Source of the DNA: Streptomyces olivochromogenes
GTDB lineage: Bacteria > Actinomycetota > Actinomycetes > Streptomycetales > Streptomycetaceae
DNA length: 64,000 nt
Reading direction: 5' to 3'
Assembly: GCF_021538895.1 (NCBI RefSeq)
Contig: NZ_JADDRL010000007.1
Span: forward strand, 1 to 64,000
In this document: positions 17,003 through 26,500 of the stretch, in pieces
How positions within the stretch are numbered: position 1 is the stretch's first letter
Layout of the letters: each line of letters opens with the position of its first letter
Notes under the pieces: model-generated
The model's input: only the letters and a program-made list of their open reading frames with translations
Database searches by the model: none
What the model was told of the DNA's origin: nothing
Program-made: the position numbers and the translations under genes

Positions 17003-19819
17003 GTGTCCGTCCTCTCGAAGATCATGCGTGCAGGCGAAGGCAAAATCCTGCGCAAGCTGCACCGCATCGCGGACCAGGTCAACTCCATCGAAGAGGACTT
17101 CGTCGACCTCTCCGACGCCGAGCTGCGGGCCCTCACCGATGAGTACAAGCAGCGTTACGCCGACGGCGAGTCCCTCGACGACCTGCTCCCCGAGGCGTTC
17201 GCCACCGTCCGCGAGGCCGCCAAGCGCGCCCTCGGGCAGCGGCACTACGACGTCCAGATGATGGGCGGCGCCGCCCTCCATCTCGGCTACGTGGCCGAGA
17301 TGAAGACCGGTGAGGGCAAGACCCTCGTCGGCACCCTGCCTGCTTATCTGAACGCCCTCTCCGGCGACGGCGTCCACCTCATCACGGTCAACGACTACCT
17401 GGCCGAGCGCGACTCCGAGATGATGGGCCGCGTCCACAAGTTCCTGGGCCTGAGCGTCGGCTGCATCCTGGCCAACATGACGCCGGCCCAGCGCCGCGAG
17501 CAGTACGAGTGCGACATCACGTACGGCACGAACAACGAGTTCGGCTTCGACTACCTCCGCGACAACATGGCCTGGTCCAAGGACGAGCTCGTCCAGCGCG
17601 GCCACAACTTCGCCATCGTCGACGAGGTCGACTCCATCCTGGTCGACGAGGCCCGTACGCCGCTGATCATCTCCGGCCCGGCCGACCAGGCCACCAAGTG
17701 GTACGGCGACTTCGCCAAGCTGGTCACCCGCCTGAAGAAGGGCGAGGCGGGCAATCCGCTCAAGGGCCTCGAGGAGACCGGCGACTACGACGTCGACGAG
17801 AAGAAGCGCACCGTCGCCATCCACGAGAACGGCGTGGCCAAGGTCGAGGACTGGCTGGGCATCGACAACCTCTACGAGTCGGTGAACACCCCGCTGGTGG
17901 GCTACCTGAACAACGCCATCAAGGCCAAGGAGCTCTTCAAGAAGGACAAGGACTACGTCGTCATCGACGGCGAAGTCATGATCGTCGACGAGCACACCGG
18001 CCGTATCCTCGCCGGCCGCCGCTACAACGAGGGCATGCACCAGGCGATCGAGGCGAAGGAAGGGGTGGACATCAAGGACGAGAACCAGACGCTCGCGACG
18101 ATCACCCTGCAGAACTTCTTCCGCCTCTACAAGAAGCTCTCCGGCATGACCGGTACGGCGATGACCGAGGCCGCCGAGTTCCACCAGATCTACAAGCTCG
18201 GCGTGGTCCCGATCCCGACCAACAAGCCGATGGTCCGCAAGGACCAGTCGGACCTGATCTACCGCACCGAGGTCGCCAAGTTCGAGGCGGTCGTCGACGA
18301 CATCGCCGAGAAGCACGAGAAGGGCCAGCCGATCCTGGTCGGCACCACCTCGGTCGAGAAGTCCGAGTACCTCTCGCAGCAGCTCAGCAAGCGCGGCATC
18401 CAGCACGAGGTGCTCAACGCCAAGCACCACGAGCGCGAGGCGCAGATCGTCGCCCAGGCCGGCCGCAAGGGCGCCGTCACGGTGGCCACCAACATGGCCG
18501 GCCGTGGTACGGACATCAAGCTCGGCGGCAATCCCGAGGACCTCGCCGAGGCGGAGCTGCGCCAGCGCGGCCTCGACCCCGAGGAGCACATCGAGGAGTG
18601 GGCCCATGCCCTGCCCGCCGCCCTGGAGCGTGCGGAGCTCGCGGTCAAGGCCGAGAAGGACGAGGTCGAGGAGAGCGGCGGCCTCTACGTGCTGGGCACC
18701 GAGCGGCACGAGTCGCGCCGGATCGACAACCAGCTGCGCGGTCGTTCCGGCCGTCAGGGCGACCCCGGCGAGTCCCGCTTCTACCTCTCGCTCGGTGACG
18801 ACTTGATGCGCCTGTTCAAGGCCCAGATGGTCGAGCGCGTGATGTCCATGGCGAACGTGCCGGACGACGTGCCGATCGAGAACAAGATGGTCACGCGCGC
18901 GATCGCGTCCGCGCAGTCGCAGGTCGAGCAGCAGAACTTCGAGACCCGTAAGAACGTCCTGAAGTACGACGAGGTCCTCAACCGCCAGCGCGAGGTCATC
19001 TACGGCGAGCGCCGCCGCGTCCTGGAGGGCGAGGACCTGCAGGAGCAGGTCGTGCACTTCATGGACGACACGATCGACGCCTACGTCGCCGCGGAGACCG
19101 CCGACGGCTTCCCCGAGGACTGGGACCTGGACCGGCTGTGGGGCGCGTTCAAGCAGCTCTACCCGGTGAAGATCACCGTCGACGAGCTGGAGGACGCGGC
19201 GGGTGACCGGGCCGGTCTGACCGCCGAGTTCATCTCCGAGTCCATCAAGGACGACATCCACGAGCAGTACGAGTCCCGCGAGGCCCAGCTCGGCTCCGAG
19301 ATCATGCGTGAACTGGAGCGCCGGGTCGTGCTGTCGGTCCTGGACCGCAAGTGGCGCGAGCACCTCTACGAGATGGACTACCTCCAGGAGGGCATCGGCC
19401 TGCGCGCGATGGCCCAGAAGGACCCGCTGGTCGAGTACCAGCGCGAGGGCTTCGACATGTTCACCGCCATGATGGACGGCATCAAGGAGGAGTCCGTCGG
19501 CTACCTGTTCAACCTGGAGGTTCAGGTCGAGCAGCAGGTCGAGGAGGTTCCGGTCGAGGACATCGCGCCGGTGGCCGAGGGCGTCCAGGACGCGGTGCCG
19601 GCTCAGGCGGGCCCCCGTCCCGAGATCCGTGCCAAGGGGCTCGACGCGCCGCAGCGGCGGGGCCTGCACTTCTCCGCGGCCACCGTGGACGGTGAGGGCG
19701 GCATCGTCGAGGGCGACTTCACCTATGACGACGACGAGCCCGTGCGCTCCGAGTCCGACGGCCTCACGCGCGCGGAGCGCCGCAAGCAGGCCAAGGGCGG
19801 CCGTCGCCGCAAGAAGTGA
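17003..19819 (+). CDS. secA: Preprotein translocase ATPase SecA
   Basis: SecA pushes unfolded preproteins through SecYEG using ATP at the membrane. The 938-residue length fits actinobacterial SecA1. Walker A (KTGEGKT, residues 101-107) and Walker B ([16 protein letters not shown]) are intact, followed by the preprotein-crosslinking region, helicase domain 2 ([12 protein letters not shown]) and the helical wing. The C-terminus is a basic tail ([13 protein letters not shown]) with no zinc-binding Cys cluster, as is usual in actinobacteria. The GTG start has AAGGAGA upstream and begins [13 protein letters not shown]; 52 further open codons upstream are not conserved. Confidence 0.97.
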   Translation: MSVLSKIMRAGEGKILRKLHRIADQVNSIEEDFVDLSDAELRALTDEYKQRYADGESLDDLLPEAFATVREAAKRALGQRHYDVQMMGGAALHLGYVAEMKTGEGKTLVGTLPAYLNALSGDGVHLITVNDYLAERDSEMMGRVHKFLGLSVGCILANMTPAQRREQYECDITYGTNNEFGFDYLRDNMAWSKDELVQRGHNFAIVDEVDSILVDEARTPLIISGPADQATKWYGDFAKLVTRLKKGEAGNPLKGLEETGDYDVDEKKRTVAIHENGVAKVEDWLGIDNLYESVNTPLVGYLNNAIKAKELFKKDKDYVVIDGEVMIVDEHTGRILAGRRYNEGMHQAIEAKEGVDIKDENQTLATITLQNFFRLYKKLSGMTGTAMTEAAEFHQIYKLGVVPIPTNKPMVRKDQSDLIYRTEVAKFEAVVDDIAEKHEKGQPILVGTTSVEKSEYLSQQLSKRGIQHEVLNAKHHEREAQIVAQAGRKGAVTVATNMAGRGTDIKLGGNPEDLAEAELRQRGLDPEEHIEEWAHALPAALERAELAVKAEKDEVEESGGLYVLGTERHESRRIDNQLRGRSGRQGDPGESRFYLSLGDDLMRLFKAQMVERVMSMANVPDDVPIENKMVTRAIASAQSQVEQQNFETRKNVLKYDEVLNRQREVIYGERRRVLEGEDLQEQVVHFMDDTIDAYVAAETADGFPEDWDLDRLWGAFKQLYPVKITVDELEDAAGDRAGLTAEFISESIKDDIHEQYESREAQLGSEIMRELERRVVLSVLDRKWREHLYEMDYLQEGIGLRAMAQKDPLVEYQREGFDMFTAMMDGIKEESVGYLFNLEVQVEQQVEEVPVEDIAPVAEGVQDAVPAQAGPRPEIRAKGLDAPQRRGLHFSAATVDGEGGIVEGDFTYDDDEPVRSESDGLTRAERRKQAKGGRRRKK

Positions 19820-19850
19820 CCGTGCCGGCGCCTGAGGCGCCGTAGCGGAA

Positions 19851-19887
19851 CGAAGGGCCGGGCCACCGAGGTGTGCCCGGCCCTTCG
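19851..19887 (+). terminator. secA terminator
   Basis: A perfect 13-bp stem (CGAAGGGCCGGGC with its complement) and an 11-base loop begins 32 bases after the secA stop. There is no long T run, which is common in this GC-rich group. Confidence 0.82.
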
Positions 19888-20041
19888 GCGTGCGTGGCGC
19901 GGTGCGCGGCCCGTACGCGGACCGCGACGGCAACACTGAGGGCGCGGCACCGAGGCGGGCGGAGCCGCGCCGGAGCGTCGAGGAGGAGGCCGCGGAGGAG
20001 CGGGGGCGTCGGGGCCGGGGCGACGCGGAGGAGCCGCGCAG

Positions 20042-20282
20042 GCTCTCGTCACCGGTCCCGAGGCGGACCACTGCTCCGTGCCCCCGCGCCCGACGTGCAC
20101 GGGCCCTCGTCATTGGTCCTGAGGCCGATCAGTCCTCCGTGCCCCCGCGCCCGACGTGGCAGGCCCCCGTCACCGGCCCCGAGGCCGATCACTGCTCCGT
20201 GCCCCCGCGCCCGACGTGCGCAGGCCCTCGTCACCGGCCCCGAGCCCGACCACTCCTCCGCGCACCCACCCCGACGAGCACA
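20042..20282. repeat. Imperfect 60-61 bp tandem repeat, about four units
   Basis: Four head-to-tail units of 61, 60 and 61 bp spacing share the blocks CCCTCGTCACCGG, CCGAGGCCGA, CTCCGTG and CCCCCGCGCCCGACGTG. The first three are close copies; the fourth has diverged. The array lies between the secA terminator and the Rv3235-family gene, in a 497-bp stretch (19820-20316) that has no convincing gene. Open frames on both strands across it merely read out the repeat (for example RARGHG or PRAR) and lack ribosome-binding sites. The bases before the array (19888-20041) hold nothing recognisable. Confidence 0.8.
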
Positions 20283-20316
20283 ACGCTCCCTCGCCGTCGA
20301 TCCGCGGCCCGCCGCG

Positions 20317-20784
20317 TCAGTCCTCGTCCGCCGTCCGTGGCTCACGCGGGCCGCCCAGTTCCACTGCCGTGCAGCGCCAGCGGAGGTCGGGGCCCTGTTC
20401 CAGGCGGAACGCCATGGCGCGCAACTGGTCGCCGGCGCCGATGCGGGCGAAGGCCTCGATGGCGCCCTCGCGCGGGACGTAGTAGCCGATGTCGCGCACG
20501 ACGGGACGGGTGCCGCGGGCGCGCAGGGGGCCGCGTTCGGCGAGGTGGGCCAGTTCGTCGTAGGCGCGGCCGGCGGTGTGCCGCAGCATCCAGTGGACGG
20601 GGCGCTGGCCGCTCAGCACGGCGAGCAGACGGTCGGCGAAGAGGTCGGTGGGGCGGGGTGCGGTGACCGCCCCGCTCGTCGTGGGCGTCCGGGGCGCGGC
20701 GCCGCCGGGGCGGCGAGTGTCGCGTCGGCCCGGCGGGCGGGTGCCCGGGCGGCGCTGGGATGTCCTGTTCATGACCTTGTTCAT
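20317..20784 (-). CDS. Rv3235-family protein
   Basis: A 155-residue protein whose first 45 residues are basic and disordered (RRPGTRPPGRRDTRRPGG), followed by a compact domain ending in LEQGPDLRWRCTAVELGG. It resembles the Rv3235 family, a small protein of unknown function encoded near secA in many actinobacteria. The start at 20784 gives MNKVMNRTSQ; a second ATG at 20772 is possible. The open frame continues upstream to 21117 but runs through a promoter-like spacer. No catalytic motif is visible. Confidence 0.75.
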   Translation of the reverse strand: MNKVMNRTSQRRPGTRPPGRRDTRRPGGAAPRTPTTSGAVTAPRPTDLFADRLLAVLSGQRPVHWMLRHTAGRAYDELAHLAERGPLRARGTRPVVRDIGYYVPREGAIEAFARIGAGDQLRAMAFRLEQGPDLRWRCTAVELGGPREPRTADED

Positions 20785-21115
20785 GGGAATCCCCGTTCGG
20801 CGGGCCCGGCGGGTACCGGGCGGTAACTTGCGGTTGGGGATCTTGTACGGGGGTGCGGACGGCGGCGGCAAGGAAGCTCGGCGCGCGTCGCGGGGCCGGG
20901 AAAGTTCACCTATCCGAGTGGCCCGGAGGGTCGGAAAGCCCGAGGGGAAGGGGCGGCACCGGGTGAGTCGCGGGGCGTCGGGTGGACGCCTCCGGGGGTG
21001 CGGTCGGGGACCCGAAAGGGGACGCCCGCACGTATCCTGAAGGCCCTCCGGGAGACGCGGCACCGCCCTTCCCGGAGCCCCAGCGGAGCCTTCGACCACG
21101 AAAGAGCGGCGAGCC
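20785..21115. promoter_or_regulatory. Divergent intergenic region, Rv3235-family / DUF6912 genes
   Basis: This 331-bp stretch is gene-free on inspection. On the plus strand a -10-like TATCCT lies at about 21033, roughly 80 bases ahead of the DUF6912 start. On the minus strand a weak TAGGTG lies near 20915-20920. Neither has a convincing -35. The rest is G-rich and featureless. Confidence 0.3.
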
Positions 21116-21628
21116 ATGCGCGTCTACGTCCCCCTGACCCTCTCCGGTCTCGCCGAGGCGTACAAGACGGGTGAGCTGGGGGCCGGACCCTTCGTCGCCT
21201 ACGCCGTCACGCCCGCGCTGCGCGAGTGGTACCTCTCCGACGACATCGAGGAACTGGAATACGCGGCGCTGAGCCGGGCCGGACTGGCCTCGCTGCGGCT
21301 CCTCGCGGCCGACCCCGGCGCGGCGCGCCGCCGGGTCGTGGTCGCCGTCGACGTGGCCGACGGCGCGGCGACCGCCGACCCGGACCGCGGGCTCGACCCG
21401 GTGGCGCTCGGCGAGGTGCGGGTGGCCGGAGCGGTCCGGCTGGCCAAGGCGGCCGCGGTGCACGTCGACGCGGACGACGCGGAGGCGGACGTGTCCGCGG
21501 CGGCGCAGGCGCTGGAGGCGGCGGACGGCGGGGACGATGACGCGCAGTTCGTCGTGGACGGGGCCGACGACCACGAACTGCTCTGGTACGCCACGCAGGA
21601 GATCCCCAACCTGGTCGGGCTGGAGTAG
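21116..21628 (+). CDS. DUF6912 family protein
   Basis: A 170-residue acidic protein starting MRVYVPLTLSGLAEAYKTG and ending ELLWYATQEIPNLVGLE, matching the DUF6912 family found next to HAD hydrolase genes in streptomycetes. No enzymatic motif is seen. The ATG at 21116 follows a GAGCGGCGAG stretch that can serve as the ribosome-binding site. It is probably co-transcribed with the HAD gene 99 bases downstream. Function unknown. Confidence 0.78.
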   Translation: MRVYVPLTLSGLAEAYKTGELGAGPFVAYAVTPALREWYLSDDIEELEYAALSRAGLASLRLLAADPGAARRRVVVAVDVADGAATADPDRGLDPVALGEVRVAGAVRLAKAAAVHVDADDAEADVSAAAQALEAADGGDDDAQFVVDGADDHELLWYATQEIPNLVGLE

Positions 21629-21727
21629 TCCTGGGCTGGCAAAACGGCCGGACGGCCGCGGTGATCCTTCTCGACCCGCTGTCATCCATGACTGTCAGTG
21701 GCGGCGGGTACGTTGTGGAGCATGGGG

Positions 21728-22387
21728 ATGCACAAAGGCGCGCACATCGTCTGGGACTGGAACGGGACGCTGTTCCACGACAACGACGCGATCATCGGGG
21801 CGACGAACGCGGCGTCGGCCGAGCTGGGTCTTGAACCGATCACGCTGGACCAGTACCGGGCGCTGTACTGCGTGCCGGTGCCGAAGTTCTACGAGCGGCT
21901 GATGGGGCGGCTGCCCACGCAGACCGAGTGGGAGATCATGGACGAGATCTTCCACCGGTACTACGCGGAGCACCGAGTCCGGTGCTCGCTCACCGACGGC
22001 GCGGCCGAGCTGCTGCGGGGCTGGCTCTCGGCGGGGCACAGCCAGTCACTGCTCAGCATGTACGTGCACGACGAACTCGTGCCGCTGGTGCGGGGGTTCG
22101 GGATCGAGACGCACTTCATACGGGTCGAGGGACGGGTCGGACCGTCCGGGGGCAGCAAGGCCGAGCACATGGTGCGCCACCTGCGGGCGCTGACCGGTGT
22201 GGAGCCCGCGCGCACGGTGGTGATCGGCGACGCCGCCGACGACGCGGTGGCGGCACAGTACGTGGGGGCGCGGGCCGTGCTGTACACCGGGGGCTCGCAC
22301 AGCCGGGCCAGCCTGGAGTCCACCGGCGTGCCGGTGGTGGACACGCTGGCGGAGGCCGTGGCGGAGGCGGAGCGCCTGGCGGCCTGA
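21728..22387 (+). CDS. HAD-superfamily hydrolase
   Basis: The protein has 219 residues. HAD motif I is VWDWNGTLF with nucleophile Asp10. Motif II lies around LSMYVHDE, motif III is the Lys of GGSKAEHM, and motif IV is VIGDAADDAVAAQ. The fold is that of phosphoglycolate phosphatase-like enzymes, so it should remove phosphate from a small metabolite; the substrate is not known. The usual second Asp of motif I is Asn12. The ATG at 21728 has GGAG at eight bases; ATG at 21722 is too close to it. Confidence 0.85.
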   Translation: MHKGAHIVWDWNGTLFHDNDAIIGATNAASAELGLEPITLDQYRALYCVPVPKFYERLMGRLPTQTEWEIMDEIFHRYYAEHRVRCSLTDGAAELLRGWLSAGHSQSLLSMYVHDELVPLVRGFGIETHFIRVEGRVGPSGGSKAEHMVRHLRALTGVEPARTVVIGDAADDAVAAQYVGARAVLYTGGSHSRASLESTGVPVVDTLAEAVAEAERLAA

Positions 22388-22397
22388 GGAGGCCGCC
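22378..22397. terminator. Hairpin at the HAD stop codon
   Basis: The arms GGCGGCC and GGCCGCC flank a loop TGAGGA that contains the HAD stop codon. It lies between two convergent genes and may end transcription from the plus strand, though the stem is only seven bases. Confidence 0.45.
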
Positions 22398-22439
22398 CGG
22401 CTGCCCGGCCCGAGGGAGCCGTCCGCCTGCCGGCGGGGA

Positions 22440-23006
22440 TCAGGTCACCGGCGCCTTCGCGCGCAGGACGGTCAGGAACTCGCGCATCCAGCCGGGGTGG
22501 TCCGGCCAGGCCCGCGAGGAGACGAGGGTGCCGTCCACGACCGCCTCGGCGTCCTGGAAGGTGGCGCCTGCGGCCTGCATGTCGAGTTCGAGGGCGGGGT
22601 AGGCGGTCACCCGGCGGCCGCGCAGGCTGTCGGTCGCGGCCGTCAACAGGGGACCGTGGCAGATCTGGGCGACCGGCTTGTCGGTGTCGAAGAACGCCTT
22701 GAGGATCTTGCGGAGTTCGGGGTCGTTGCGCAGATACTCGGGGGCGCGGCCCCCGGGGATCACGACGGCGACGTACTGTCCGGGATCCACCTCGGAGAAG
22801 GCGAGGTCGGCAGGCCAGGTGTAGCCGGGCTTCTCGGTGTACGTGTCGAAGCCGGGTTCGAAGTCGTGGACGACGAACTGGAGCTTCTTGCGGGTGGGGG
22901 CGGCGATGTGGACCTCGTACCCCTCCTCGCGAAGGCGCTGGTAGGGGTAGAGGACCTCCAGCGACTCGGCTGCGTCGCCGGTGACGATGAGGATCTTGGC
23001 GGTCAT
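22440..23006 (-). CDS. DJ-1/PfpI-family protein
   Basis: A 188-residue class I glutamine-amidotransferase-like protein. The nucleophile elbow AQICHGP carries Cys116, and the preceding block VVIPGGRAPEYLRNDPELRK is characteristic of PfpI-type members, which act as cysteine peptidases, deglycases or chaperones. The actual substrate is unknown. The start MTAKILIVTG at 23006 is preceded by GAGGAG; the frame 14 codons further out lacks a better site. It converges with the HAD gene and is divergent from gdh across a 579-bp region. Confidence 0.88.
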   Translation of the reverse strand: MTAKILIVTGDAAESLEVLYPYQRLREEGYEVHIAAPTRKKLQFVVHDFEPGFDTYTEKPGYTWPADLAFSEVDPGQYVAVVIPGGRAPEYLRNDPELRKILKAFFDTDKPVAQICHGPLLTAATDSLRGRRVTAYPALELDMQAAGATFQDAEAVVDGTLVSSRAWPDHPGWMREFLTVLRAKAPVT

Positions 23007-23585
23007 CTCGTGCGGCTCCTCTCGGGAGGACATGACCTGTCTGGGCAAACGTGCCTCCGATCAGGTCCGGTTGCCAAGAGGACCCGCCGGTTTACGGGTG
23101 CACGCCGGGGCGGCGGGCGGTCGCGCCCCCGGATACGCCCTCAGCGCCTCCACCGCCCCTGTGCAGAACGTCAAACTTCCACCCCCGGTTTTGTACACAT
23201 ACGGCTCATGACGGGCCCCGGGTGGAGAGCGATAGCCTTGGTGGCGTGATCAGCGCGATATGTCGCGGGGGCAATGTCGCCCCTGCCCTGCGCCCGGTGA
23301 GCACGGACCACATCCGTGACCGGGCGGCGGTCGCTGGTCTTCGCGGGCGGGACGGGGGCGCATGGGCCCCCGAGGCGCCGCGCATCCCCCGGGTACCGGC
23401 GTCGCGGAGAGCAGCGTCACACCCGTCGGGCGCGTCGAGAATGGCTGAATACCCCCCGCTCATCTCGCCTTGCGGCATAGCGTCGGAACGGACCGGACAC
23501 CCCGGGCCGTGGCGTTACGTCGAAGGGGAAGAGACCGTACTTCTTTCTACGTCACGCAACGGCGCGCGACAGGAGCCAGAGGACA
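23007..23585 (+). promoter_or_regulatory. Long upstream region of gdh
   Basis: This 579-bp gene-free stretch must contain the promoters of the PfpI gene and of gdh. Weak -10-like elements TAGCCT (about 23231) and TAGCGT (about 23479) occur without good -35 partners. CAGAGGA just before the gdh ATG is the likely ribosome-binding site. No operator or riboswitch was recognised; the length suggests regulation. Confidence 0.3.
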
Positions 23586-26500
23586 ATGCAGACCAAGCTG
23601 GACGAAGCAAAGGCCGAGCTGCTGGAGAGGGCCGCTCGGGTAGCTGAGAACAGCCCGGTCGGGGGGCACCTACCGACTGGGACGACGGGCGAGGGCACTC
23701 CGGGCACCCCGGACCAGGAATCCGTGCTCGCGTTCCTCCAGCGCTACTACCTGCACACCGCCCCGGAGGACCTCGGCGACCGCGACCCGGTCGACGTCTT
23801 CGGAGCCGCAGTGTCGCACTACCGGCTGGCCGAGACCCGGCCGCAGGGCACGGCCAACGTGCGGGTGCACACCCCGACCGTCGAGGAGAACGGGTGGACC
23901 TGCAGCCACACCGTCGTCGAGGTCGTCACCGACGACATGCCGTTCCTGGTCGACTCCGTCACCAATGAGCTGACCCGCCAGGGCCGCGGCATCCACGTGG
24001 TCATCCACCCGCAGTTCGTCGTCCGGCGCGACCTCACCGGCAAGCTCATCGAGGTCCTGCCCACGCCGCCCAACGCCGCCGACCTCCCGCACGACGCGCA
24101 CATCGAGTCCTGGATCCACGTCGAGATCGACCGTGAGACCGACCGCGCGGACCTGAAGCAGATCACCGCCGACCTGCTGCGCGTCCTGTCCGACGTCCGC
24201 GAGGCCGTCGAGGACTGGGAGAAGATGCGGGACACGGCCCTGCGCATGGCCGAGGATCTCGCAGCCGAGCCCCGCCCCGCAGACCTCACCGGCCCCGAGG
24301 TCGAGGAGGCCCGCGAACTGCTGCGCTGGCTGTCCACCGACCACTTCACCTTCCTCGGCTACCGCGAGTACCAGCTGCGCGAGGACGACTCCCTCGCCGC
24401 CGTCCCCGGCACCGGGCTCGGCATACTGCGCTCGGACCCGCACCACGCCACCGACGAGAGCCACCCGGTCAGCCCCTCCTTCGAGCGGCTCCCGGCCGAC
24501 GCCCGCGCCAAGGCCCGCGAGCACAAGCTGCTCGTGCTGACCAAGGCCAACAGCCGCGCCACCGTGCACCGCCCGTCGTACCTCGACTACGTGGGCGTGA
24601 AGAAGTTCGACGAGCAGGGCAACGTCGTCGGCGAGCGCCGCTTCCTCGGTCTGTTCTCCTCCGCCGCCTACACCGAGTCCGTGCGCCGCGTGCCCGTCAT
24701 CCGGCGCAAGGTGGACGAGGTGCTCAAGGGCGCCGGGTTCTCGCCCAACAGCCACGACGGGCGCGACCTGCTGCAGATCCTGGAGACCTACCCGCGCGAC
24801 GAGCTCTTCCAGACGCCCCCCGACGAGCTGCGCTCGATCGCCACCTCCGTCCTGTACCTGCAGGAGCGGCGCCGACTGCGCCTCTACCTGCGCCAGGACG
24901 AGTACGGCCGCTACTACTCCGCGCTGGTCTACCTGCCCCGCGACCGCTACACCACCGGCGTCCGGCTGCGGATCATCGACATCCTGAAGGAGGAGCTCGG
25001 CGGCATCAGCGTCGACTTCACCGCCTGGAACACCGAGTCGATCCTCTCCCGGCTGCACTTCGTCATCCGTGTCCCGCAGGGCACCGAGCTGCCCGAGCTG
25101 TCCGACTCGGACAAGGAGCGCATCGAGGCGCGGCTCGTCGAGGCGGCCCGCTCCTGGGTCGACGGGTTCGCCGAGGCGCTCAACGCCGAGCTGGGCGAGG
25201 AGCGCGCCGCCGAGCTGCTGCGCCGCTACACCAACGCCTTCCCCGAGGGCTACAAGGCCGACCACACCCCGCGTGCCGCGGTCGCCGACCTGGTGCACCT
25301 GGAGCGGCTCAGCGAGGAGGAGGGCCACGACTTCGCCCTCAGCCTGTACGAGCCGGTGGGCGCCGCCCCCGACGAGCGCCGCTTCAAGATCTACCGCAAG
25401 GGCGCCGCGATCTCCCTGTCCGCCGTGCTGCCGGTCCTCAACCGGCTCGGCGTCGAGGTGATCGACGAGCGGCCGTACGAGCTGCGCTGCGCGGACCGGA
25501 CGACCGCCTGGATCTACGACTTCGGCATGCGCATCCCGCGCTCCCTGGGCGGCGGCAACGGCGACCACATCCTGGCCGACGACGCCCGCGACCGCTTCCA
25601 GGACGCCTTCGCCGCGACCTGGACCGGCAAGGCCGAGAACGACGGCTTCAACGCCCTCGTGCTGGGTGCCGGGCTGAGCTGGCGGCAGGCCATGGTGCTG
25701 CGCGCGTACGCCAAGTACCTGCGGCAGGCCGGCTCCACCTTCAGCCAGGACTACATGGAGGACACCCTCCGCACGAACGTCCACACCACGCGGCTGCTGG
25801 TCTCCCTCTTCGAGGCGCGGCAGTCGCCGGAGCGCCAGCGTGCCGGGCTGGAGATCGTCGACGCCCTCCTCGAAGAGCTCGACGCCGCCCTCGACCAGGT
25901 GGCGAGCCTGGACGAGGACCGCATCCTGCGCTCCTTCCTCACCGTCATCAAGGCGACGCTGCGCACGAACTTCTTCCAGGAGACGCTCGGCGGCCAGCCG
26001 CACGAGTACGTCTCGATGAAGTTCGACCCGCAGGCGATCCCCGACCTGCCGGCGCCCCGCCCGGCGTACGAGATCTGGGTGTACTCGCCGCGTGTCGAGG
26101 GCGTGCACCTGCGCTTCGGCAAGGTCGCGCGCGGCGGTCTGCGCTGGTCCGACCGGCGTGAGGACTTCCGCACCGAGATCCTCGGCCTGGTCAAGGCGCA
26201 GATGGTGAAGAACACCGTCATCGTGCCGGTCGGCGCCAAGGGCGGCTTCGTCGCCAAGCAGCTGCCGGACCCGAGCGTGGACCGGGACGCGTGGCTGGCC
26301 GAGGGCATCGCCAGCTACAAGACGTTCATCTCGGCGCTGCTCGACATCACCGACAACATGGTGGCCGGCGAGGTCGTGCCGCCGCAGGACGTCGTGCGGC
26401 ACGACGAGGACGACACCTACCTGGTGGTCGCGGCCGACAAGGGCACGGCGACGTTCTCGGACATCGCCAACGACGTCGCGATGTCGTACAACTTCTGGCT

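Noticed and set aside
15620..20113. Very long minus-strand open frame opposite secA
   Set aside because: It runs through the secA terminator, two other genes and a promoter region; it is a codon-bias shadow.
20042..20282. The 61-bp tandem array considered as a CRISPR array
   Set aside because: Units are directly abutting imperfect copies without unique spacers, and no cas genes are nearby.
23500..23560. GlnR-type box upstream of gdh
   Set aside because: The spacing GTTAC-N6 fits one half, but the second half does not match the GAAAC core.
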